A stretch of DNA of 55,153 nt from Candidatus Flavonifractor intestinipullorum (lineage in GTDB: Bacteria; Bacillota; Clostridia; Oscillospirales; Oscillospiraceae): contig DWYC01000046.1 in assembly GCA_019118925.1 (NCBI GenBank), positions 1 through 55,153 on the forward strand. The letters run 5' to 3'. Within the stretch, counting starts at the first letter, position 1. The number at the start of each line of letters is the position of its first letter. The notes under the pieces were generated by a model. That model was not told where the DNA came from. It ran no database searches and saw only the letters and a list, made by a program, of their open reading frames with translations. Shown in pieces: positions 33,092-40,526 of this stretch. Made by a program: the position numbers and the translations under genes.

Positions 33092-33146
33092 GGCAAAACA
33101 GAGATGCGCGAAGCGCCGGCCCGGAACCGGGCGGCGCTCCGCGCAA
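33092..33146 (-). terminator. Probable terminator of the grd/transporter operon
   Basis: A long GC-rich hairpin (33105-33145, arms GCGCGAAGCGCC and GGCGCTCCGCGC enclosing CCGG-rich inner pairs) is followed on the minus strand by CTGTTTTGCC. The T-run is short, so strength is uncertain. Confidence 0.6.
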
Positions 33147-33172
33147 TCGGAAGAGAAAGAGAGGAGGCAGGT

Positions 33173-34267
33173 TTATTTGGCCTTACCCATCTTACGCATA
33201 ACTTCCTTGGCAATGATAAAGACCAGCAGGATGATACCCACATAGCCGTTGATGCCGTAAATCACGTTGACCAGGGTCTGGAAGGGCACAAACAGCGCGA
33301 TGACGGTACCCACCACAGCGCAGACCACCGTGGTGATCTTGAACTGCATGCTGCCCTCCTTGGTGAAGCGGGAGGACACCTGCCACAGCAGGGGCACAGC
33401 GGTGGTGAAGATGCCGCAGAAGATGATAATCGTGAACACGAAGCTCAGCCAGCCGCCAATCTTGCCGGCCAGGATGAGGGCGGGAATGTCGGAGTTATAG
33501 AGCTCGGGCATATAGGCCAGCTCGCCCAGCATCATGGAGGCGCAGCCCAGCACGAAGCCGATGGCGCCGGCGGTGGTGCCGGCGATACCCTCGCGGGTGC
33601 TGTTGGTGCCGGGGCCCATGGCGGCCAGGAACGCGGCCAGCCACAGCATGCAGAAGCCCAGGTAGGAGCCGGCGGAGGTGACGGGGTTCACGCCGACCTT
33701 TACAACCTCCAGCTGGCCGGAGACAACCGCCTCAGAGCCGGTGATCACGCCGCCGGGGTTGGAGAGGAAGGAGTACACGCCCAGGAAGATGGCGATGATG
33801 GCGATAGCGGGACCCATCTTGCCGATGACCTCGATGAGGCCGTTCAGGCCCAGCAGGGTGACGACGCAAACCAGAACCATCATGCCGACGCTGCCCGTCC
33901 AGTTGGGCAGATTGAAGTACTGATGGATGGTGGAACCGGAGCCGCCCATCATGACGATAAAGGAGCAGAAGATGAAGATAATGGAGAAGTAGTCGTAGAA
34001 GGTGCCGATGTACTTGCCGCAGTAGTAGCGGTAGATATCGCTGCCCTTTTCGAAGTTCTCACGCTTGCCGGCGGCGATGAAGCAGCCGCCCACGAAGATG
34101 AAGCCGATCACACACAGCAGCGATACCATCAGTCCGCCGCCCAGGCCGTAGGCCGCGAAGTACTGCAGTACCTCCTGGCCGGTAGCGAAGCCGGAGCCGA
34201 TGAGGAACGCCATGAAGGCGCCCGCGTAGGTTACGACACGACCGGGTTTGACGATTGGCTTTTCCAT
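33173..34267 (-). CDS. YkvI-family membrane transporter
   Basis: A 364-residue integral membrane protein with about ten membrane segments, e.g. GLGGGLMVSLLCVIGFIFVGG, AIAIIAIFLGVYSFL and VCAVVGTVIALFVPF. The N-terminal AGAFMAFLIGSGFATGQEVLQYF matches the YkvI family of LeuT-fold-like transporters. The ATG at 34267 is preceded by AAGGGG. It is the last gene of the grd operon, which makes an amino-acid or N-methylated amino-acid substrate of the reductase a reasonable cargo. The substrate is not shown by the sequence. Confidence 0.82.
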   Translation of the reverse strand: MEKPIVKPGRVVTYAGAFMAFLIGSGFATGQEVLQYFAAYGLGGGLMVSLLCVIGFIFVGGCFIAAGKRENFEKGSDIYRYYCGKYIGTFYDYFSIIFIFCSFIVMMGGSGSTIHQYFNLPNWTGSVGMMVLVCVVTLLGLNGLIEVIGKMGPAIAIIAIFLGVYSFLSNPGGVITGSEAVVSGQLEVVKVGVNPVTSAGSYLGFCMLWLAAFLAAMGPGTNSTREGIAGTTAGAIGFVLGCASMMLGELAYMPELYNSDIPALILAGKIGGWLSFVFTIIIFCGIFTTAVPLLWQVSSRFTKEGSMQFKITTVVCAVVGTVIALFVPFQTLVNVIYGINGYVGIILLVFIIAKEVMRKMGKAK

Positions 34268-34289
34268 AATAAGACCCCTTTCATCCCAA

Positions 34290-34332
34290 AAGACGGGGGG
34301 CGCGCGGAGTTTCTGGCTTCGCGCGCCCCCGC
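34290..34332 (-). promoter_or_regulatory. Hairpin between reductase and transporter genes
   Basis: A stable stem (GGGGGCGCGCG against CGCGCGCCCCC, 34296-34330) lies in the 110-base gap between the selenoprotein and transporter genes. Only a short TCTTTT follows on the minus strand. It may be a partial terminator or an RNA processing and stability element that lowers transporter expression. Confidence 0.5.
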
Positions 34333-34377
34333 AACACAAGTTATACGCTCGGACACAAGTCCGAAGTCGCCTTAGAA

Positions 34378-35709
34378 TTAGAAGTCGTCGGTCTCAAAGA
34401 CGGTCTGACCGTCCACGGGGGTCTGAAGCGCCTTCAGAGCCCGCTTGACCAGCTTCATACGCAGCTTGTAGCTGCCCTCCTCGCCCAGATGGGGATCGCC
34501 CAGAGGATAGGGGATACCGATGGCGGGGATGATGCGGTTGGCGCCGATCGTCTTGGAGATGGGAACCACAGTACACATATGCACCACGGGGATGCCGGCG
34601 CGCTCAATTTCTTTTACCATCGTTGCACCGCAACGAGTGCAGGTGCCTCACGTGGAGGTGAGGATAACCGCAGTGATGTTATCCTCCAGCAGCTTGGGAA
34701 CAAACTCCTCGCCGAAGCGCTTGGCGTTGCCGGTGGAAGTACCGGTACCGGTGGTGGTGATGAAGTAGTTGGCCAGCTCGCCGAACTCGCCTTCCTTCTC
34801 CAGCTCGCGCAGCACGTCCAGAGGCACGACCAGGTCGGGATCCTCGGTGACGAAAGCGCGGTCGTAACCGCCGTGGATGGTCATGAAGTCCTTCTTGTCC
34901 ATGTGGTCCATACCCTCGATGGAGTACTTGCCCCACTTGGTGGCGGAGGAGGACTCGATGTGGTCGGGGTTGCCCTGAGGCACGATACCGCCGGAGGTAA
35001 CCACAGCGATCTTGGCGTGCTTCATATCGGTGACCGGAGCAGCGGGAGGCACACGGTCAAAGACGGGCATGGGATACTCGGTCTGGAAGGGCTGCTTGGC
35101 CATCTTCTTCAGGAGCATCTGGATGCCGCGCTCGGAGCCGCGGGTGTCGGCGAAGTAGTTGACGCGGATGCCGCGCTCATGGTAGCCTTCCTCTTCGGGG
35201 CTGCCGATGCCCTCGACCTTGCCGCCGCACTCATAGAGCTTCTTGGCCAGAGCGGCCATCTTGGGCATGGACTTGCGCATGTCGGCGGCGGAGTCGCCGG
35301 TCTTGATGATGAACAGGTCCTTGCGGAACATGTCCACGCCGGGGTTCTCCTGATACATACCGGTGATGACGGGGATGTTGAACTTCTCCTCCACGGACTT
35401 GGCGATGTTGCCGCAGGCCACGCCGTAACGGCCGGCGTTGAACGCGGGGCCGGCCACGAAGAGCTGAGGCTTGTACTCGGCGATCATGTTCAGCAGAGTC
35501 TCGGTATCCTCGTCCATGTGGGCGCCGAAGTGGCTGTCGCCGCAGATGGCGGTGGCAACGACCTCGTACTCATCGCCCAGACCGGCCTGCAGCGCAGAGC
35601 CGGGGCCTACGGTGCCGGGGCGGATCTCGGGGGGGATATCGGCTTTCTCCTCGCCGCCGATGCCGGCGAAGAACTGGTTGATATAGTGAACGACACGAAT
35701 CTTATCCAT
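34378..35709 (-). CDS. Glycine/sarcosine/betaine reductase component B, selenoprotein subunit (GrdB/GrdF/GrdI type)
   Basis: Selenocysteine subunit of the substrate-activating component B, 443 residues if UGA at 34648-34650 is read as Sec (residue 354). The context STSTU-GTCTRCGATMVKE is the UxxC redox motif of the family, and the frame continues for 89 more residues to a normal stop at 34378. N-terminal VHYINQFFAGIGGEEKAD and QENPGVDMFRKDLFIIKTG are typical. In this family the protein forms a selenoether with a carboxymethyl group and passes it to protein A. Which of glycine, sarcosine, betaine or another amine is used cannot be told by eye. It lies 20 bases after the pyruvoyl subunit gene. 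Confidence 0.93.
34622..34650 (-). promoter_or_regulatory. Selenocysteine UGA with candidate bacterial SECIS hairpin
   Basis: The in-frame UGA is followed at once by a GCACC/GGTGC stem with a 12-base loop within 25 bases, the place where bacterial SECIS elements bind SelB. The minus-strand DNA after the UGA encodes GTCTRCGAT and so is constrained in both ways. Hairpin pairing was done by eye. Confidence 0.65.
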
Positions 35710-35729
35710 TCAGGCACACCTCCTCTAAG

Positions 35730-37022
35730 TTAAATGCCGCGGGCGGCCAGCGTGTTGAAGCCGTTGGCGATGGTGGACGCGATGATGATCTGGATCTCGG
35801 CGTCGAAGCTGCCGTCGTCGTTCTTACAGCCGGCCCAGCCACCGATCTGCATCTCGATGTAGTCGGTCATGCCGATCAGGCGGTCCATGGGCGGGAAGTG
35901 AATGACCACGTTGCCGTTGCCGCAGGAAGCCAGAGCGTTGGCCTCTTCGCAGGCGTCGGCCAGGGACAGGGACTTACCGTCGCGGCCGGGGAACTCGTCG
36001 GTGATGAGGACCACATCCACGCCGGCCTGCTGCACCTTGCGGCAGTTCATCATCAGGTCGGTATCGGGGTTGCCGTAGCCCTCCTCGGTGATGAGGATGC
36101 CGTCCAGGCCGATGTACTTGGCCAGCTTGGCCACCATGTCGGAGCAGCGCTCCTTATCGGCCAGGAACACGTTCTCGTTGGTCAGGATGACGCCCACGAA
36201 GTTCAGGTCCTTGCCGTGGTGCTTGTAGAGGTCCTCGATCACGGGGTTGTGGAAGTGGTGATAGGTGGTCACCTTGTCGCAGGGGGCCACGCAGTTACCG
36301 GAGACAATGGCGCCGTCCATGATCTCGGTGGGGTACATGAGGGTGGGGATAAAGGTCTTCGCGTCCACACCATAGTAGAAGGTGTCGTGCAGCAGACCCT
36401 GGGACTGCAGCATGTGCAGGTAGCCCACCTTGGGCAGGTCGGGATACTCCTGGATCTGCTCCAGCAGAGGCTTGGTCTCATAGACCACGACCTCGTCGGG
36501 CTCCACGTCCTTGCCGGCCTTGCCGATGTAGTTGGCGACCTTCAGGCCCACCATACGGCCGGCCTGCTCGTAGTCATGGGTCTCCAGGCCGTCCTTGGGC
36601 TCGATGACCACGCAGACGTTCTGGGTCTTGGAGAAGGGGCAGTACTCGGCGGCGGGGCCGGACATGTCGATGACGCCCTCCTGGAAACCGACGATCTTAC
36701 CGACGGTGACCACGCACGCGCCGTCCAGGCAATGAGTGCGGCCGCTGCCCACCTGGCCCACCTTATTCAGGGCGCCGGGGAAAATCTCGCCGCCGCCGGA
36801 GACCTTGACGCGGGGCTCCAGAACATCCTTAACAGGGGTGATCCGGCAGGACTCGCCGGGATGAGCCAGCTCCACACGGCAGCTCACGATACGCTCGTCC
36901 TCCAGGACCAGCTTGCGGATCTCGTCCTCGTTGACATAGAGAACGCCGGCCTCGACCTTCGTCTCGGGCCCGAACTGCACATCTTTGATGTGGATCTTGC
37001 CAAGTTCTAGTCTCATTGTCAT
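35730..37022 (-). CDS. Glycine/sarcosine/betaine reductase component B, pyruvoyl subunit precursor (GrdE/GrdG type)
   Basis: A 430-residue proprotein that forms the alpha/beta part of component B. In GrdE the chain is cleaved at a Cys to make a pyruvoyl group; here the matching residue is Cys244 in AIVSGNCVAPCDKVTTYHH. Family stretches include LGKIHIKDVQFGPETKVE at the N terminus, VGQVGSGRTHCLDGACVV, VGVILTNENVFLADKERCSDM and the C-terminal IIIASTIANGFNTLAARGI. The gene lies between grdX (9-base gap) and the selenoprotein subunit. Full length and intact. Substrate type unresolved. Confidence 0.93.
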   Translation of the reverse strand: MTMRLELGKIHIKDVQFGPETKVEAGVLYVNEDEIRKLVLEDERIVSCRVELAHPGESCRITPVKDVLEPRVKVSGGGEIFPGALNKVGQVGSGRTHCLDGACVVTVGKIVGFQEGVIDMSGPAAEYCPFSKTQNVCVVIEPKDGLETHDYEQAGRMVGLKVANYIGKAGKDVEPDEVVVYETKPLLEQIQEYPDLPKVGYLHMLQSQGLLHDTFYYGVDAKTFIPTLMYPTEIMDGAIVSGNCVAPCDKVTTYHHFHNPVIEDLYKHHGKDLNFVGVILTNENVFLADKERCSDMVAKLAKYIGLDGILITEEGYGNPDTDLMMNCRKVQQAGVDVVLITDEFPGRDGKSLSLADACEEANALASCGNGNVVIHFPPMDRLIGMTDYIEMQIGGWAGCKNDDGSFDAEIQIIIASTIANGFNTLAARGI

Positions 37023-37031
37023 TCCTCACTT

Positions 37032-37442
37032 TCATTCCGTAATTCCTGGGCGCCGGGGCGCCCGTGCCATCGCGCCGTCAATAAAGGAGAGGTCAAGCGT
37101 CCGGAAATCCTTTTTGATGTCCTCCGGCCAGTTGGGAAGGGGCCGGCCCCGGAGGAATTTCTGACAGGAATCAATGCTGTTCTCCATCAGCATGACGTCC
37201 TCCAGAGGTTCTTTATCCTCCATCGTACCCGTCCCCAGCACCACCGAGCGGTAGGGCGTCTGATTGGGTTTCAGGCTCCCGGCCATGGGATGCGTGATCA
37301 ACTGCGCGCCCGTGTGGACCAGGTCCCGGGCCCGGAGAAGAACATCCAGGTAGGTCCAGTCCTCCTGATATTCCACCCGGCAGGTGTCCTGATAGCGGTC
37401 CCTGCACAGCACGTTGTTCGTCACTACAATGTAATAGCCCAT
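37032..37442 (-). CDS. grdX: GrdX family protein
   Basis: A 136-residue protein typically encoded first in grd operons; role unknown. Recognisable family features are YYIVVTNNVLC at the start, DVLLRARDLVHTGAQLITHPMAGSLKPNQTPYRSVVLG in the middle and MENSIDSCQKFL. It is the first gene after the sigma-54 promoter, with its ATG about 35 bases from the expected transcription start. It directly precedes the pyruvoyl subunit gene. Confidence 0.88.
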   Translation of the reverse strand: MGYYIVVTNNVLCRDRYQDTCRVEYQEDWTYLDVLLRARDLVHTGAQLITHPMAGSLKPNQTPYRSVVLGTGTMEDKEPLEDVMLMENSIDSCQKFLRGRPLPNWPEDIKKDFRTLDLSFIDGAMARAPRRPGITE

Positions 37443-37486
37443 GGCGGTTGGCGCTCCTCTCTGACGGCGTTCTGCCCTATTATAAG

Positions 37487-37503
37487 TGCAAAAGCTGTGC
37501 CAA
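37487..37503 (-). promoter_or_regulatory. Sigma-54 (-24/-12) promoter of the grd operon
   Basis: On the minus strand TTGGCAC (37497-37503), five bases, then TTGCA (37487-37491) match the consensus TGGCAC-N5-TTGC exactly. Transcription would begin near 37476, 34 bases upstream of the grdX ATG. The divergent sigma-54 activator gene next door is the obvious partner. Confidence 0.92.
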
Positions 37504-37636
37504 AAAGCGAGGAGCCGGGAGAAAAAATTTTAAATAAAGATACGGGAAGGTCATCATGATTATCTATGGAATCAGCTTTTGTAACCGCGATTTAAATATT
37601 TGGAAAGATATGGACCAGCCGCGCAAAAAATATCTC

Positions 37637-37682
37637 TGCAAGAAAAATTTTTCTTGCATATGAAGGAAAATTCTGATATGAT
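37637..37682 (+). promoter_or_regulatory. 22-base palindrome overlapping the activator's sigma-A promoter
   Basis: TGCAAGAAAAA and its exact complement form a perfect 22-base palindrome at 37637-37658. TTGCAT (37654-37659) and TATGAT (37677-37682) are spaced by 17 bases and point toward the activator gene. The palindrome is 134 bases upstream of the sigma-54 -24 element, a usual distance for an enhancer site. It could serve as activator binding site and as autoregulatory operator; this is inference. Confidence 0.7.
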
Positions 37683-37725
37683 ATAGATAAGATGTGTAAA
37701 ATCTATCGGAGAAATCAGGGGTAGT

Positions 37726-38712
37726 ATGTCGAAAATGCCTACAAAAGAAGAAATGCAGCAGTCCTACTGTCTTAGCTCCAAATCGAAGGTATTCCGGGAC
37801 GCCATCCGGAACTGTGAAAATGTGGCCGACTCCAATGTGAACGTGATGATCCTGGGGGAGTCGGGCACCGGAAAGGATGTGGCGGCCCGCTACATCCATG
37901 CGTGCAGCGACCGGTGGGACAAGCCCTTTGTGGTCGTCAACTGCAGCGCCTACCCGGACACCCTGCTGGAGTCGGAGCTCTTCGGCCATGAGCAGGGGGC
38001 GTTCACCGGGGCCACCCGCTCCCGGGAGGGCCGCTTTGAGCAGGCCAACAACGGCACGCTTTTTATCGACGAGATCGGGGACGTGAGCCTGAGCACACAG
38101 GTCAAGCTTCTGCGGGCCATTGAGACCAAGCAGATTGAGCGCATCGGGGCCAATCAGTCCCAGCAGGTGGAGTTCCGCCTGATCTCGGCCACCAACAAGG
38201 ACCCCTATACCGAGATCCGGGCCGGGCGGATGCGGGAGGACTTTCTCTACCGCATCAGCACCATCGTCATCCGTATTCCGGCTCTGCGGGAGCGGCAGGA
38301 GGACATTGAAGACCTGGTGCGCTATTTTCTGGACCGGGCCCAGCGGGAGTTCCGCCGGGAGATTGTCTCCATTGTGCCCAAGGTCTGGGATTTCCTCATG
38401 CGCTACAGTTATCCGGGCAACCTGCGGGAGATGAAAAACATTGTGGACCGGATGGTGGTTCTCTCGGAGAACGGCGTTATCAATGAGCAGGGCCTGCCCA
38501 TCCTCTACGATCTGAGCCCGGAAGAGGAGGGGAAGGAGAAGCCCCGCTTCAACTCCATTTTAAGCTGGAAGGAGTTTAAGCGCCAGAGCGAATCGGAGTA
38601 CCTGCGCTGGGTGCTGGAGCAGACGGGACACAACGTCACCGAGGCCTCCCGGCGTTTGGGCATCAGCGCCCGGCAGCTGTTTAACAAGATCTCGGATTAT
38701 GGCCTGCGCTGA
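37726..38712 (+). CDS. Sigma-54-dependent transcriptional activator without sensory domain
   Basis: A 328-residue enhancer-binding protein. The AAA+ domain fills residues 17-245: [17 protein letters not shown] (Walker A), [10 protein letters not shown] (GAFTGA loop contacting sigma-54), [12 protein letters not shown] (Walker B) and [18 protein letters not shown] Fis-type helix-turn-helix ends the protein ([22 protein letters not shown]). There is no receiver, PAS, ACT or GAF domain, so the layout is like PspF. It diverges from the grd operon, whose promoter is sigma-54 dependent, and probably activates it. Signal input must come from expression level or a partner. Confidence 0.92.
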   Translation: MSKMPTKEEMQQSYCLSSKSKVFRDAIRNCENVADSNVNVMILGESGTGKDVAARYIHACSDRWDKPFVVVNCSAYPDTLLESELFGHEQGAFTGATRSREGRFEQANNGTLFIDEIGDVSLSTQVKLLRAIETKQIERIGANQSQQVEFRLISATNKDPYTEIRAGRMREDFLYRISTIVIRIPALRERQEDIEDLVRYFLDRAQREFRREIVSIVPKVWDFLMRYSYPGNLREMKNIVDRMVVLSENGVINEQGLPILYDLSPEEEGKEKPRFNSILSWKEFKRQSESEYLRWVLEQTGHNVTEASRRLGISARQLFNKISDYGLR

Positions 38713-38753
38713 GCCGTTCTTCGACGGACTGCGCGGCGGGAAGAGGGTATAAT

Positions 38754-38790
38754 CGCCTCATACCAGATTCTGGTATGAGGCGGTTTTTTT
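38754..38790 (+). terminator. Rho-independent terminator after the sigma-54 activator
   Basis: CGCCTCATACCAG and CTGGTATGAGGCG arms with a very short loop (38754-38782) are followed by GTTTTTTTG. It insulates the spoIIA operon from the activator gene. Confidence 0.9.
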
Positions 38791-38822
38791 GTCCGCCGGT
38801 GAACACAAAGGAGGGACAAGCC

Positions 38823-39131
38823 ATGTCCATACGCTGTACGGGGGAAGGGCGCACGCTGCAGGCGGCCCTCTCCGGCGAGGTGGACCACCACCGGGCCCGG
38901 GCGCTGATGGAAGAGCTGGACCAGCTCATCGACAGCACCGCGCCCCGGAGCCTGACCCTGGACCTGTCGGAGGTGACCTTTATGGACAGCTCGGGCATCG
39001 CGGTGGTCCTGCGGGCCTGGCGGCGGGTGGGGGAGCTGGGGGGCGAACTGCGCCTGACCCGGGTCCCGGCCCAGGCGGGGAAAGTGCTCCGGGCCGCCGG
39101 ACTGGAGCGGTTTCTGACCCTGGAAGAATGA
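38823..39131 (+). CDS. spoIIAA: Anti-sigma-F factor antagonist SpoIIAA
   Basis: A 102-residue STAS-domain protein that releases sigma-F when unphosphorylated. The regulatory Ser lies in TFMDSSGIAVVLRAW, the canonical DSSG site. LQAALSGEVDHHRARALMEELD at the N terminus and a LEEE-type end fit the family, which is usually about 115 residues. I placed the start at the ATG at 38823, 7 bases after AAAGGAGGG; a longer frame begins at 38775 inside the preceding terminator. First gene of the spoIIA operon. Confidence 0.95.
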   Translation: MSIRCTGEGRTLQAALSGEVDHHRARALMEELDQLIDSTAPRSLTLDLSEVTFMDSSGIAVVLRAWRRVGELGGELRLTRVPAQAGKVLRAAGLERFLTLEE

Positions 39132-39171
39132 AACAGGGGCGGGCCCGGCCCGCCCCGGGAGGGAGATACAT

Positions 39172-39621
39172 ATGAAGCAGCAGCCTGGAAACGAGGTCCT
39201 CCTGCGCTTTCTCAGCCGCTCGGCCAACGAGGGCTTTGCCCGCACGGCGGCGGCCTGTTTTGCGGCCCAGCTGGACCCCACGCTGGAGGAGATCAACGAC
39301 ATCAAGACCGCCGTCAGCGAGGCGGTGACCAACTGCATTGTCCACGCCTACCCGCAGTGCCTGGGGCCGGTACAGATGCGCCTGCGTCTGTTTGAGGACC
39401 GCACGGTGGAAATTGTGGTCAAAGATGCCGGTGTGGGCATCGAGGACGTGGAGCGGGCCCGCACCCCTCTCTTCACCACCGGCAGCGAGGAGCGCTCGGG
39501 CATGGGCTTTACCATCATGGAGAGCTTTATGGACCAGGTGAAAGTGCGCTCCCGCCCGGGCAAGGGGACCACGGTGGTGATGCGGCGCAAGCTCTCCAGC
39601 CGCGTGACCGCGCCGGTATGA
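39172..39621 (+). CDS. spoIIAB: Anti-sigma-F factor / serine kinase SpoIIAB
   Basis: A 149-residue GHKL-type protein that binds sigma-F and phosphorylates SpoIIAA. ATP-binding motifs are KTAVSEAVTNCIVHAYP (N box), VVKDAGVGIEDVERAR (G1) and SGMGFTIMESFMD (G2). Length and order match the family. It follows spoIIAA by 40 bases and its stop overlaps the sigF start as ATGA, so stoichiometry is probably set by coupled translation. Confidence 0.96.
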   Translation: MKQQPGNEVLLRFLSRSANEGFARTAAACFAAQLDPTLEEINDIKTAVSEAVTNCIVHAYPQCLGPVQMRLRLFEDRTVEIVVKDAGVGIEDVERARTPLFTTGSEERSGMGFTIMESFMDQVKVRSRPGKGTTVVMRRKLSSRVTAPV

Positions 39622-40331
39622 GCGTAGCCGACACGCCGGACCTGCTGGAGGAGGCCCGGAACGGAAACAACGAGGCCTGCGCCCGGATCTTGGAGGAGAA
39701 CGCGGGGCTCATCTGGGGCATCGTGCGCCGCTACTACGGCCGCGGCGTGGAGCCCGACGACCTCTACCAGCTGGGCTGTCTGGGGTTTTTGAAGGCGGTG
39801 CGGGGGTTTGATCCGGCCTTCGGCTGCCAGTTTTCCACTTATGCCGTGCCCAAGATCGCCGGAGAGATCCGCCGCTTCCTCCGGGACGACGGGGCGGTAA
39901 AAGTGAGCCGGGGCATCAAAGAGCGGGGCGGGGCCATCCGTCAGGCCCGGGAGAAGCTCTCCGCCCAGCTGGGGCGGGAACCCACCCTCTCGGAGCTGGC
40001 GGGGGAGACGGGCCTCTCGCCCGAGGACATCGCCACCGCCGAGGAGGCCAACCAGCCCGTGGCCTCCCTCCAGATGGAGACGGGGGACGGCCTGACCCTG
40101 GAGAGCCTGCTGGGGCAGGAGAGCTTTGAGGAGGACGTGCTGGAGCGGGAGACCCTCCGGAGGGCGGTGAGCGCCCTCCCCGACCGGGAGCGGCAGGTGG
40201 TGCTGCTGCGCTACTACCGGGGCTTTACGCAGGACCGCACCGCACGGGTGATGGGGGTCTCCCAGGTGCAGATCTCCCGCATGGAGCGCCGGGCCATGGA
40301 GCGCCTGCGCCGGGCTTTGGAGCGGGAATAG
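39618..40331 (+). CDS. sigF: Forespore sigma factor sigma-F
   Basis: A 237-residue sigma-70 family factor. Region 2 has GVEPDDLYQLGCLGFLKAVRGFDPAFGCQFSTYAVPKIAGEIRRFLRDDG; region 3 starts REKLSAQLGREPTLSELAGETGLS; region 4 ends LPDRERQVVLLRYYRGFTQDRTARVMGVSQVQISRMERRAMERLR. It is coupled to spoIIAB. It directs early forespore gene expression after septation. A strong terminator follows at once. Confidence 0.96.
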   Translation: MSVADTPDLLEEARNGNNEACARILEENAGLIWGIVRRYYGRGVEPDDLYQLGCLGFLKAVRGFDPAFGCQFSTYAVPKIAGEIRRFLRDDGAVKVSRGIKERGGAIRQAREKLSAQLGREPTLSELAGETGLSPEDIATAEEANQPVASLQMETGDGLTLESLLGQESFEEDVLERETLRRAVSALPDRERQVVLLRYYRGFTQDRTARVMGVSQVQISRMERRAMERLRRALERE

Positions 40332-40336
40332 CCGTG

Positions 40337-40371
40337 GAGCGCCCCGCCGGAATTGGTTCCGGCGGGGCGCT
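40337..40371 (+). terminator. Rho-independent terminator of the spoIIA operon
   Basis: GCGCCCCGCCGGAA and TTCCGGCGGGGCGC arms (40338-40367) with a short TTGG loop, followed by TTTC. The T-run is short but the stem is very strong. Confidence 0.78.
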
Positions 40372-40449
40372 TTCCTGCGCCGGGAGAGCCATCCAAGAAA
40401 GAGGGAGAGGGGGCGGCCCGAAACCGGCAAAATGGCCAGAGCGGGACGG

Positions 40450-40479
40450 TTGCGCCGGCGCGGGCGAATATGGTAAAAT
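40450..40479 (+). promoter_or_regulatory. Sigma-A-type promoter for pcrA
   Basis: TTGCGC (40450-40455) and TAAAAT (40474-40479), 18 bases apart, lie about 48 bases upstream of the pcrA ATG. The -35 box resembles the one before the carboxypeptidase gene. Confidence 0.5.
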
Positions 40480-40526
40480 AACATACTACAAACCGCCGAA
40501 CAAGACGAGAAAGAGGAATCGACTCC

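Noticed and set aside
34648-34650. UGA as a pseudogene-making stop in the reductase gene
   Set aside because: Conserved UxxC context, continued conserved frame and an adjacent hairpin indicate selenocysteine.
38720-38753. TTCGAC and TATAAT upstream of spoIIAA as its promoter
   Set aside because: Spacing is 22 bases and a strong terminator hairpin follows directly, so it would not drive the operon well; the real sigma-H-type promoter was not identified.
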